Assembly (NCBI GenBank): GCA_019750655.1
Contig: JAIEOG010000119.1
Location: 1 to 7,126 of the forward strand
Source of the DNA: a bacterium
GTDB lineage: Bacteria > Bdellovibrionota > FAC87 > UBA2466
DNA: 7,126 nucleotides
Direction of reading: 5' to 3'
Below, one piece after another: positions 1-6,284 of this stretch. The position numbers were made by a program, and so were the translations under genes. Positions within the stretch are counted from its first letter, which is position 1; every line of letters begins with the position of its first letter. Below the pieces are notes generated by a model. It was not told the origin of the DNA. It saw only the letters and a list, made by a program, of their open reading frames with translations, and ran no database searches.

Positions 1-1
1 G

Positions 2-634
2 CCGGGCTTTCCCGCATTCAAAACCCAGCGCAATGAAGATCTCGCAGAGCGCCTGGCTCAGTCGCTCGGCCGCGATGTTTACGTCCTGCACTACCGCGGG
101 CTGGGCCAGAACCTCCGCGGGCCTTTTTCCTTCGAAGCTTCGGCGGAACAAGCCACCGCCTGTATCCAATGGCTTCGCACAAAGTACCAGTCATTATCTT
201 TTGTGGGGCATAGCTGGGGTGGGGGCCTTACGGTCCGTAACTTCGACAAACTAGATGCTGGGTCGATCGTATTCCTGATCTCCCCGTTGGTTCTTCTACC
301 GCCCAAGCCGGCGCTAGAGCGTTTGGTGAACTATATTTACAACGATGCTCCGCAACTCTTTCCAGGGGTCACGGTGCCGGAGCTGCTTGCAGATTTAGCG
401 CGTTTCGCCACTCACTTTGATTCCAAGGCGATGGTGCGTAAGTATGAAGTCCCCTCGAAGAACCTGGTCTACATCCAAGCCAAAGTAGATGAAGAAACGC
501 CGGTGGAGTATGCGCGTGAGGTGGTCCCTTGCTTTAAAACCAAACCGCTCTACATCGAGTCCGAGCAAGATCACTCTTTCACACAAGATCGAGAAGCTAT
601 TTATCTGCTCATAGAAAAGGCGTTCAAAAAATAA
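2..634 (+). CDS. Alpha/beta hydrolase, C-terminal 210 residues (5' end outside window)
   Basis: This is a serine hydrolase of the alpha/beta fold. Its reading frame is open from base 2, so the true start lies upstream of the window; a GTG at 203 is internal, because the fold continues on both sides of it. Numbering from the first visible codon, PGFP (1-4) is the oxyanion-hole turn and HYRGLG (30-35) is the typical strand/turn after it. GHSWGG (69-74) is the nucleophile elbow with Ser71. VDEETP (162-167) holds the likely acid Asp163, and QDHSF (189-193) holds the likely catalytic His191. The triad therefore looks complete, and only the N-terminal strand is missing. No signal peptide can be judged. 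The substrate cannot be told from the sequence; esterase, lipase-like and thioesterase roles are all possible. It converges on the minus-strand gene at 685-1311. Fold and triad are read from motifs; an active enzyme is inferred. Confidence 0.88.
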   Translation, partial: PGFPAFKTQRNEDLAERLAQSLGRDVYVLHYRGLGQNLRGPFSFEASAEQATACIQWLRTKYQSLSFVGHSWGGGLTVRNFDKLDAGSIVFLISPLVLLPPKPALERLVNYIYNDAPQLFPGVTVPELLADLARFATHFDSKAMVRKYEVPSKNLVYIQAKVDEETPVEYAREVVPCFKTKPLYIESEQDHSFTQDREAIYLLIEKAFKK

Positions 635-677
635 GCGGGCCGGGTTCCAGGTGCCTAGCACCCTTTCGCCGACCCGC
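625..677 (-). terminator. Probable rho-independent terminator of the 685-1311 gene
   Basis: The 50-base gap between two convergent genes folds into an imperfect hairpin. Bases 635-639 (GCGGG) pair with 673-677 (CCCGC), and 641-643 pair with 669-671. Inside sits a second palindrome, GGTGC-CTA-GCACC, at 650-662. Read on the minus strand the hairpin is followed directly by TTATTTTTT (634 down to 626), which is a good U-tract for the gene ending at 685. On the plus strand there is no T-run after the hairpin, so it would serve the hydrolase gene less well. The T-run lies inside the last codons of the hydrolase gene. Confidence 0.7.
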
Positions 678-684
678 CACCCCT

Positions 685-1311
685 CTAATATCTAACGGTC
701 ATGTACCGAAGTGCGATCGCATCAGCGACGTCATAGTTTACGTTCGGGTAGGAATAGACTTCCTTCGCCAAGTATTGAGTGACTTTCTGACTCGCAGCAA
801 ATCCCCAGAGTGTCCCCGTGTTCAAGGGCCCGAGCACCCCGCTGACTGCCGAGATGCAGTTCAAGACGTTGGGCATGAACAACCCCGCCGCCGTCATGCG
901 GTAGTCCACCCGTCCGGAGTTCAGGTAATCGATCCGGTCCAATGCGCGCCGGTAAAGATCCCGCGTGATCTCGTAGGGTCCATAAGCTCGCACTTCGTAG
1001 CCCCGTTCACGGGCTATCGCGAGAGTTTCCTCTAAAGAGAAGTTTCTCCCCGCCTCACGGCGGATGGGCCGCACGACACCTGTTGCCGGCAGCCAGCTAA
1101 TCGTCGCTGGATTGCGTGTCTGCCGACGCATCAGAGCGTCGCCTGAGTAGAACGAAGCAAAAGTGTGCGAATCGACTGCACGGTTTCCCGGGCCTTCATA
1201 GCCGAAGACCACCATGAAGTAGCGATCGTCCAATCGTTGCGCCGCGGCATTAGCCGTCCCGGCGAGTAAAAGAAAGAATGCGAAGAATCTGAAAGCTGTT
1301 TTGCGAGACAT
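685..1311 (-). CDS. Secreted protein of unknown function, possible permuted Cys-His (NlpC/P60-like) fold
   Basis: This is a 208-residue exported protein. The ATG at 1311 was chosen because GGAGGGG lies 4 bases upstream on the minus strand and the product then begins with a clean signal peptide: MSRK, a hydrophobic stretch of about residues 7-20, and ANA-AA cleavage sites near 20-24. A TTG five codons further upstream is in frame but less likely. No family is recognised with certainty. Visible landmarks are VFGYEGPG (about 35-42), DSHTFASF (47-54), SWLPA (72-76), GPYEITRDLYRRALDR (111-126) and NCISAVSG (151-158). The protein has one cysteine only, Cys152, in an NC-x-x-AV setting near the C-terminus, and His49 lies early. 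This His-first, Cys-late order is known from permuted papain-like (YiiX/NlpC-P60) proteins, so an amidase or peptidase role is a hypothesis only. The gene follows the DUF900 operon by 124 bases. Confidence 0.8.
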   Translation of the reverse strand: MSRKTAFRFFAFFLLLAGTANAAAQRLDDRYFMVVFGYEGPGNRAVDSHTFASFYSGDALMRRQTRNPATISWLPATGVVRPIRREAGRNFSLEETLAIARERGYEVRAYGPYEITRDLYRRALDRIDYLNSGRVDYRMTAAGLFMPNVLNCISAVSGVLGPLNTGTLWGFAASQKVTQYLAKEVYSYPNVNYDVADAIALRYMTVRY

Positions 1312-1400
1312 TGTCCCCTCCCGCAAGCCAGTAGAGCAAAGAGTGGGCCAACTCAGCCGTGCTTGGGAACAGGGGGAAAGAGCGGGAATCGGGGGAGATA

Positions 1401-1428
1401 TGGCCCCAGTTCGGTGGAACTGGGGCCA
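1401..1428 (-). terminator. Perfect 11-bp hairpin after the DUF900 gene
   Basis: TGGCCCCAGTT (1401-1411) and AACTGGGGCCA (1418-1428) form a perfect 11-base-pair stem with the six-base loop CGGTGG. It starts 7 bases beyond the TAA stop of the 1436-2617 gene. On the minus strand it is followed by TATCTCCCCC rather than a clean T-run. It may therefore terminate weakly, protect the mRNA 3' end from exonucleases, or attenuate transcription into the 685-1311 gene. The structure is seen directly; the function is inferred. Confidence 0.6.
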
Positions 1429-1435
1429 GAGTGAC

Positions 1436-2617
1436 TTACTTCAGCTTCCAGCGCTTGCCGCCGTCGAGGCTTTCGAGCTGGGGATCCTTGGAAGGATCGG
1501 CGCCATCGAAGAAATAGTCTGCGATGAGCGCGACCATCCGATCGTTACTGGCGTAGTAGCCATGGCCAATTTCCGACAACGGGGATTTGGCCGCTTTGGC
1601 GTCAATGGTCAGCAGCTTATCGGAAACCACCGGCTTTACGCCCGCGCGGTCATCGAGGTGCTCAAACTCCGAAACCTGGACAGCCACGTTGGAAGTGGCG
1701 TGGAAATACATCAACGGCTTCGGGCTCGCGCAGAACTGGAAGGCGTACTTCGTGTGCACATCGAAGTCTTCAACCTCCATATCCGGCGCAGCGAGCACAA
1801 TGCGGGTAAACAAGTCGTGAGGGAGCTTTTCCTTCGCCGCCTCTTTGCGACGGCCCATTTCGGCCAAGCCATGCAGAAACATGCGATTGCCCATGCTATG
1901 CGCAATCACCCAACGCTTTCCGCGACCGGCTGTTGAGCCATCCTTCAGGAGCGAGGCTTCTAAGAAAGTGGCGAAGGCCGGTATGGATTGTCTGTAGCGC
2001 CGCTCATCATCGGTGTATTCGAGGATGCTCATCAGACCACCGCTGCCGAGCGAAGGCCAGGAGTAAACCAGCATGGCAAAATCCCGCTTATGCTTCTTGC
2101 GCAGATCCCGCTTGAGCTGTGCAGCCCGGCGAATGACCGTCTCCCAGCTATTGTTGTAGCCGTGGATTAGGATGACCACATCGCGGGACCAGTAATTCTT
2201 AAGAAATGAAAGCCCGGTGTCCGCGACCTCATTGGTGGTGGGAGGCAGGAGGTCCTCGTTGCGGCCAAGCTTTACCTTGTACATCGGGTGAAAGCTATCG
2301 ATTGAGTACGGCTTTAAAGACGCGTTGTTCTCTACATCCGGAGTGCCATCGTGTTTTACGACGACATAACCCGCCAGCGGATTCTCCGTAGCGCGTAGCA
2401 GGATCTTATGGTCGGGCACCATCGTGTGCCAGGCCGGCTGCCCCTTCGCTGCGCCCAAGAGCAAGCGGTTCGTGACGAATTGGACGACTGTCTTGGACGG
2501 GTCTTTTTCCTCAATCGCTTCGGGAAGCGCGACACGCAGGCGGCTTGCAATCGACAATGGATCCTGTGCCCAGAGACTACCTGCCGTTAGACTCGATAAC
2601 AGTAACAACCACCGCAT
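1436..2617 (-). CDS. Secreted alpha/beta hydrolase of the DUF900 family
   Basis: The product is 393 residues and matches the DUF900 alpha/beta hydrolase family (Pfam PF05990) in order and motifs. VILIHGYNNSWE (148-159) is the oxyanion strand, and YSWPSLG (185-191) and the Y-x-DD-x-x-x-Y segment (201-208) are typical of the family. IAHSMGNR (238-245) is the nucleophile elbow with Ser241. LAAPDME (275-281) carries the likely acid Asp279, and EIGHGYY (349-355) carries the likely catalytic His352. An N-terminal signal peptide (about 1-17, ending SLWA-Q) sends it out of the cytoplasm, and an N-terminal region of about 130 residues precedes the hydrolase core. Substrates of the family are not established; esterase or lipase-like action is likely. 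The ATG at 2617 has AAGGAG 6 bases upstream. That ribosome site overlaps the stop of the preceding gene (2628-3563), so the two are probably translationally coupled. Confidence 0.92.
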   Translation of the reverse strand: MRWLLLLSSLTAGSLWAQDPLSIASRLRVALPEAIEEKDPSKTVVQFVTNRLLLGAAKGQPAWHTMVPDHKILLRATENPLAGYVVVKHDGTPDVENNASLKPYSIDSFHPMYKVKLGRNEDLLPPTTNEVADTGLSFLKNYWSRDVVILIHGYNNSWETVIRRAAQLKRDLRKKHKRDFAMLVYSWPSLGSGGLMSILEYTDDERRYRQSIPAFATFLEASLLKDGSTAGRGKRWVIAHSMGNRMFLHGLAEMGRRKEAAKEKLPHDLFTRIVLAAPDMEVEDFDVHTKYAFQFCASPKPLMYFHATSNVAVQVSEFEHLDDRAGVKPVVSDKLLTIDAKAAKSPLSEIGHGYYASNDRMVALIADYFFDGADPSKDPQLESLDGGKRWKLK

Positions 2618-2627
2618 ACGACACTCC

Positions 2628-3563
2628 TTAGTTTCTACTCAAAGCCTGAAAAACTGTTTTCAGAAACTCCACCGTTTCCGCTGCCGGGATCACCAATGTT
2701 TGATCCTTCACATAAGCAGATGCCAACTGGCCAATCTCCGTTTCGGGGTCCGTGCTTGCCAGTTCGCGCAGGTACTCGTCTGTTCTTTTCCACATCGCCG
2801 TAAAGTAGTCGTCTTTCCGAGCTTCCCATCGCGGCCTGATAGCGATCAACGTCTCGGTATCTCGGAACTCTATTTGGAAATCTACAAAGCCGTCGGTGCG
2901 CGTGACTGCGCTCTGAAGCAGGAGCTGCCACCCTTGAGCGGTTTCAAACCAACTGGAGTAGTCGTCGGCGATAAATTTTTCCAACGGCGCATACTGCGGA
3001 AAGTGGGGATAAAAATTCTGCGTGAGCCAATGTCTCTTAAGCTTGAAAATCGAAACGCCGGTCATGAACTCTGCGCAGTAGTGTTGGAGCTGCCGCGGCA
3101 ATACAAAAACGGAACCATCACTTGGCCGGAGCCGCACGAGATCTCCCTCGTAGGCGTAAAGCTCGTCACCCTCTTTTAGAGCGTGGTCGAAGAATTTCGC
3201 GTCCAGATATTCACCCCCCACCAGATGTTCCACGCGCCGCGCGACATCCAACGCTTCCCAGGCGCTTATCTGGATCTGCAGCTCCGCTCTTCCGGATGCT
3301 ACCGCTGCTAGAAAATCGGTCTCGATGGCACGAGTTCTCTGGGTCTGCCAACGGATCTGCCCCGCCGCGCTGTAACGCTTTTGCCCAAAAATCGCATACG
3401 CTACCGTGGTGAGGGTATGGTCGGATTCCGGGTAATCGAAATTGCCAAAATCATGAGGGCTGCGTTTTGCGAAGATCTGTTTCGGGGATAACGTCAGTTC
3501 AGCTATACAGCCGGCCCAAAGCGGGACGGCAAAGAGTACCAACAGAAGCGCGGTCTTAAGCAT
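2628..3563 (-). CDS. Secreted protein of unknown family
   Basis: This is a 311-residue protein with a clear signal peptide (MLKTALLLVLFAVPLWAG, then Cys19). The WAGC sequence resembles a lipoprotein box, but Trp at position -3 is atypical, so either a free secreted protein or a lipoprotein is possible. The mature part is about 290 residues, rich in aromatic and charged residues, with no other membrane segment. Its only other cysteine is Cys163 (in HYCAEF), so a Cys19-Cys163 disulfide is possible if the protein is not lipidated. I do not recognise a domain or catalytic motif. The ATG at 3563 is preceded by a G-rich site (GGCGGGGC) close to the start. It lies 57 bases after the Nudix gene and 10 bases before the DUF900 gene, whose ribosome site overlaps this gene's TAA. 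A shared job with the DUF900 hydrolase, for example as an accessory or substrate-binding protein, is a guess from context. Confidence 0.82.
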   Translation of the reverse strand: MLKTALLLVLFAVPLWAGCIAELTLSPKQIFAKRSPHDFGNFDYPESDHTLTTVAYAIFGQKRYSAAGQIRWQTQRTRAIETDFLAAVASGRAELQIQISAWEALDVARRVEHLVGGEYLDAKFFDHALKEGDELYAYEGDLVRLRPSDGSVFVLPRQLQHYCAEFMTGVSIFKLKRHWLTQNFYPHFPQYAPLEKFIADDYSSWFETAQGWQLLLQSAVTRTDGFVDFQIEFRDTETLIAIRPRWEARKDDYFTAMWKRTDEYLRELASTDPETEIGQLASAYVKDQTLVIPAAETVEFLKTVFQALSRN

Positions 3564-3620
3564 GCCCCGCCATTTACTACACTCGCCTTTCTGGCTCTAG
3601 CGGCAAATAGCGAGCACGGC

Positions 3621-4211
3621 CTATTCGCGGACGATGCGTTCGTGCGCTTTTTGTAGAAGAGCTCGATCAGAAACGAAGCGCAGAGGAAATTCCGCGGCCT
3701 GGGCCTGCTTGAGGGTTGCCCACGTCGTCTTGTGGACTTCGCGGGTGTCGATCGCTTTGATGTCTTCGAGGACATCGCCGGGATCGACGGGGGAGCATTT
3801 AAAGACGAGGAATTTCTCCTGCTGCTCAATGAGCTCCTCGACAACGACTTCCATGCCCGTCTCTTCAAAAGTTTCACGGCTTGCCGTGCAAACGGCCGGC
3901 TCGGAGTAATCGTAGGGCACGCGCGCCGCAAGGGCTTGGGCAATGGGCCCTTCTTTCACGTCATTCTTTTTCGTGGCGGGCTTGCCGCCGGGCAGGCTCC
4001 ATCCTTTGTCATCGCCCTTTTCGACATAGACGAGGAGAAATTCGACTTCGGATGTTTTGGGATCGATGCGGTGGATCACGCAGCCGGCATTGTTTTCCAC
4101 CGTCGCAAACTGTTGGAGCGTCGGCTTCATTACGCGGCAAGCATGGTTGGGGCTGCTAGCAGCTGCCGTACCGACGATTAAACTGACCAATGGGAAAGTA
4201 AGAAAAGACAC
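3621..4211 (-). CDS. Nudix hydrolase with a long insertion in the Nudix box
   Basis: The product (196 residues from the GTG at 4211) is a Nudix hydrolase, a family that cleaves nucleoside diphosphates linked to another group, using divalent metal. GWSLPGGK (70-77) and RETFEETGM (112-120) are the two halves of the Nudix box, with metal-binding Glu113, Glu116 and Glu117. The Glu of the G-x5-E step appears to be Glu104, exactly seven residues before Arg112. However, it is 27 residues after Gly76 rather than five, so about 22 extra residues sit inside the box. I prefer the GTG at 4211 because GGAGG lies 6 bases upstream. That start adds a hydrophobic N-terminus (about 2-18, ending TAAASSP) that resembles a weak signal peptide lacking basic residues. 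The ATG at 4130 has no ribosome site but would give a cytoplasmic protein beginning MKPTLQQF. Position in the operon is second, 36 bases after the 4248-4787 gene. Confidence 0.85.
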   Translation of the reverse strand: MSFLTFPLVSLIVGTAAASSPNHACRVMKPTLQQFATVENNAGCVIHRIDPKTSEVEFLLVYVEKGDDKGWSLPGGKPATKKNDVKEGPIAQALAARVPYDYSEPAVCTASRETFEETGMEVVVEELIEQQEKFLVFKCSPVDPGDVLEDIKAIDTREVHKTTWATLKQAQAAEFPLRFVSDRALLQKAHERIVRE

Positions 4212-4247
4212 AGCGACCTCCGAGTGGACGGCATTCAAACGCGGCCC

Positions 4248-4787
4248 TTACGGCTTGGCAACCTGGATCGGAATGCAGCTACCTTCGACTGAGAAAATCG
4301 CACCATCGGGCAAGGTGCCACCTTGGATCTTGCTCAGGATCTCCTTGGTCTTGGGCATTGTGGCCATCTCCAGATTCTCTGGGAGGCTCACGTTGACCAC
4401 ATCGAGGTTGCGAAGATTAATGCTCGCCTCGAGGAGGCTGGTGACGATTTCGCCACTTTCCGAAACGATGCGCGCAACACCGTTTGCCCCGGGCTTTACG
4501 AGCTGAATATAGCTTTCCGAGGTGCTGTGTCGGATGTCAAAGTTCGCTCTAAACCGGATCGAATAGCCTCCACCCACTTCAATTAAGCCTTCATAAAACA
4601 CTACGTCCCCTTTGGTGCGAACGGGTGTGAACCAGAAATCTCTCTTTCCATCCTTCGTTAGGATCTGAGTGTCTACCAAGCCCTTGTCGGCAAAAATCCG
4701 CAAAGCGCTCTGGCTGCAACGGAGGTTGTACGTTTCCGCAGCCATCACAGGAGCACTTAGAAACAGAAGGAAGGCGATCTTTTTCAT
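4248..4787 (-). CDS. Small secreted protein of unknown family, first gene of the operon
   Basis: This 179-residue protein starts with a standard Sec signal peptide (MKKIAFLLFLSAPVMAA, cleavage expected near residue 17). The ATG at 4787 was chosen for that reason; GAGG lies just upstream but very close. A GTG at 4805 would place six extra residues in front of the signal. The mature protein of about 160 residues has two cysteines near its ends, Cys24 (LRCSQ) and Cys171 (EGSCIP), well placed for one disulfide. The middle alternates charged and beta-branched residues (IRFRANFDIRH, about 77-87), suggesting a beta-rich domain. No family is recognised. As the first gene after the divergent gap with the YciI-like gene, it probably leads the four-gene transcription unit that includes the Nudix and DUF900 genes. 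Confidence 0.8.
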   Translation of the reverse strand: MKKIAFLLFLSAPVMAAETYNLRCSQSALRIFADKGLVDTQILTKDGKRDFWFTPVRTKGDVVFYEGLIEVGGGYSIRFRANFDIRHSTSESYIQLVKPGANGVARIVSESGEIVTSLLEASINLRNLDVVNVSLPENLEMATMPKTKEILSKIQGGTLPDGAIFSVEGSCIPIQVAKP

Positions 4788-4869
4788 AGCCTCGGCTACT
4801 ACCACGGCCGTTTGAAGAACACTAGGTGCCGGGCTTTACGCTTGGGGTTGCCTGGTGCAGACTAGCCGC
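4788..4869. promoter_or_regulatory. Short divergent gap, expected promoters for both sides
   Basis: These 82 bases separate the first gene of the secreted-protein operon (minus) from the YciI-like gene (plus), so both promoters should lie here or overlap the gene starts. I do not see a convincing -35/-10 pair in either direction. On the plus strand the ATG at 4870 lacks a clear Shine-Dalgarno sequence. A GGGG at 4844-4847 fits an upstream GTG at 4855 better. Confidence 0.35.
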
Positions 4870-5169
4870 ATGTACGTCGTTCTCGTTCACTACAAAAAAG
4901 GCATCGAAGAAGTAGACAGGCACCTCGTCGCACACCGCGACTTTCTGGAGAAGTGGTACCAAGCCGGCGCGTTAATCGCTTCAGGGCCGCGCAACCCACG
5001 CAATGGGGGAATTATTCTGGCCCGTGAGATGGAGCGCCCTGCCCTGGAGAAAATCTTGAAAGCCGATCCCTTTGCACAGCAAGGGATTGCGGAATACGAG
5101 ATCCTGGAATTCTCACCCGTAAAACACGCCAAAGAATTTGCAGAATTTGTGTCGCCCTGGAAGGGTTAG
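4870..5169 (+). CDS. YciI-like protein (YCII-related domain)
   Basis: This 99-residue protein is a single YCII-related domain (Pfam PF03795), close to the usual family length. The family has a dimeric ferredoxin-like barrel fold. Family signatures are the start MYVVLVHY (1-8), EEVDRHLVAHRDFL (13-26) with the conserved His22, GALIASGP (33-40), GGIILA (46-51), ADPF (65-68) with Asp66, and AEYEILEFSP (74-83). A His-Asp pair has been suggested as an active site in this family, but the reaction is unknown for most members. The ATG at 4870 gives the normal family N-terminus. A GTG at 4855 with a better placed G-rich ribosome site would add five residues and cannot be excluded. Its TAG (5167-5169) overlaps the stop of the convergent response regulator. 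There is no export signal, so it is cytoplasmic. Confidence 0.9.
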   Translation: MYVVLVHYKKGIEEVDRHLVAHRDFLEKWYQAGALIASGPRNPRNGGIILAREMERPALEKILKADPFAQQGIAEYEILEFSPVKHAKEFAEFVSPWKG

Positions 5170-5882
5170 GCGGCTCTTTTTGGACGGTGAACCACGGCGA
5201 AGCCGCGGTTGTAAGAGGAAACGACTTCTAACGTCTGGCTCACTTCTCGCACAACAGCACGCAGGTCGTGGATTTTTCGATTGAGCGCATTGTCCGTGAT
5301 ATTCGCACGGCCCCAAGCGGCTTCCTTGAGTTTCTGGCGCGGGAGGATTTCACCCTGCGCTCTCACCAAGGCGCCGAGGAGTTTTCCTTCGAGTGGCGAG
5401 AGCAAGGCGCGTTTGCCATTGCCGCTGACTCGCCCGTTGAGCAAATCCAGCGAGAGATCCCCAAAACGCAACGACTGGTGCTTCAACGTATCGCGCAGGC
5501 TTAGCAACCGGGCTTTGAAACGCGCGACGAGCTCTGTACCGTTGATGGGTTTCTTCACAAAATCGTCTGCGCCGAATTCTAATGCGCGCCCTAAGACTTC
5601 CGCATCCAGATCTGAGGTAATGACGATGACGGGGACCGTGGGAAAGAGCCGCTTTATCTCGGGCACTATTTCGATGCCGTCCTGTTCACCGACATGGGCA
5701 TCGATGAAGTAAGCCATCGGGCGTAGCTGACGCGCGCGCGCGAGTAGCTCACTGCAATCACTAAAAGCTTGGCAGGGGATGCCCGTAACATTTTGGATAA
5801 TCTTTGCCACCAAGGGATCATCGTCGAGTACGACCGTGTACCGGTTCTTCGCACTCAGCGCGGCTAGTTTCGTGGTCGGCAT
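5166..5882 (-). CDS. OmpR-type response regulator (receiver plus winged-helix DNA-binding domain)
   Basis: This is a two-component transcription regulator of 238 residues, a normal length for the OmpR/PhoB class. The receiver domain (about 14-128) has the acidic pocket Asp20-Asp22, phospho-acceptor Asp61 (in YFIDAHVGEQDG), the Thr/Ser switch at 89-90 (VITSD) and the conserved Lys111 in FVKKP. The C-terminal winged helix (about 138-235) shows LLSPLEGKLLGALV (160-173), the ILPRQKL step (179-185), and NRKIHDLRAVV (201-211), which is the recognition-helix region. The final wing usually reads G-x-GY, but here it is YNRGFAV (224-230). Phosphorylation should control DNA binding, but the target genes are not known. 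The ATG at 5882 has GCAGGG just upstream. It lies 24 bases downstream of the single-domain receiver gene, so the two probably share a transcript. No partner kinase is visible. Confidence 0.93.
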   Translation of the reverse strand: MPTTKLAALSAKNRYTVVLDDDPLVAKIIQNVTGIPCQAFSDCSELLARARQLRPMAYFIDAHVGEQDGIEIVPEIKRLFPTVPVIVITSDLDAEVLGRALEFGADDFVKKPINGTELVARFKARLLSLRDTLKHQSLRFGDLSLDLLNGRVSGNGKRALLSPLEGKLLGALVRAQGEILPRQKLKEAAWGRANITDNALNRKIHDLRAVVREVSQTLEVVSSYNRGFAVVHRPKRAA

Positions 5883-5894
5883 ACCCTGCTTATC

Positions 5895-5907
5895 GGCTTT
5901 TTGAGCC
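5895..5907 (-). other. Small stem-loop between the two regulator genes
   Basis: GGCT (5895-5898) and AGCC (5904-5907) form a 4-base-pair stem with a five-base loop. The stem abuts the TAG stop of the single-domain receiver gene and precedes the ribosome site of the OmpR-type gene. It is too small to be a convincing terminator; it might tune translation of the second gene. Confidence 0.25.
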
Positions 5908-6284
5908 TATTTCCCAACGAGTTCCGCGGCCTGCTTCAAGATGCTCGCCGCACCTTGTTTTTTAGCGACGAATTTACGCACGCTTTCAGGCCAGGGACCC
6001 CCGTCTTCCACTGCGTGCTCGGAGACACTGGTCAACAACACGGGGGTCCCTGCCAGAACGTCTGCAATGTCAGCACCCTTCAGATTGAGCTGGATGTCAT
6101 CAAGGTAGTAGTCGATGACAACGACATCATAGATCCGAGGCACCGTCAGGGGATTCACTTCTTCCAACGACCCTGCCACTGTCACCGAAACTTTGGCGGC
6201 TTTCGCGGCCTTGGCGATCAGCATACGGAATACCGGATCATCGTCGATCACGAGAACATTAAGGGCTTTGATTTGCGACTTCAT
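5907..6284 (-). CDS. Single-domain response regulator (CheY-like receiver)
   Basis: This 125-residue protein is a lone receiver domain with no output domain. It has the acidic pocket Asp14-Asp16 in VLVIDDDP (10-17), phospho-acceptor Asp58 at the end of VVVID, the Thr/Ser switch at 85-86 (LLTSV) and a conserved Lys at 108 or 109. The usual Lys-Pro is replaced here by KKQ (108-110). The loop after Asp58 (YYLDDIQLNLKG) is longer and more acidic than the usual short proline-rich loop. Such proteins typically pass phosphate between partners or act by binding a target protein. The ATG at 6284 has a strong AAGGAG 7 bases upstream. It is the first gene of a pair with the OmpR-type regulator and is divergent from the Hpt gene, so a phosphorelay role is likely but inferred. 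Confidence 0.92.
   Translation of the reverse strand: MKSQIKALNVLVIDDDPVFRMLIAKAAKAAKVSVTVAGSLEEVNPLTVPRIYDVVVIDYYLDDIQLNLKGADIADVLAGTPVLLTSVSEHAVEDGGPWPESVRKFVAKKQGAASILKQAAELVGK

Noticed and set aside
1301..1936. A 211-codon plus-strand open frame
   Set aside because: It is antisense to the catalytic part of the DUF900 gene, and its codons run through the perfect hairpin at 1401-1428. There is no family signature.
2424..3179. A 251-codon plus-strand open frame
   Set aside because: It runs antisense across the junction of two well-supported minus-strand genes that have signal peptides and a recognised family. Its product has no recognisable motif.
3594..3615. An imperfect stem between the Nudix gene and the following gene
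   Set aside because: Six base pairs with a bulge and no T-run; it is unlikely to be a terminator inside the operon.
3732..4181. A 149-codon plus-strand open frame
   Set aside because: It is the antisense shadow of the Nudix gene, whose motifs are clear.
4824..4862. A second copy of the palindromic element seen at 635-677
   Set aside because: Only AGGTGCC is shared; the palindrome is not present.
5731..5742. An alternating CG run of 12 bases
   Set aside because: It is explained by Ala-Arg codons in the receiver domain of the OmpR-type gene; it is too short to claim a structural role.
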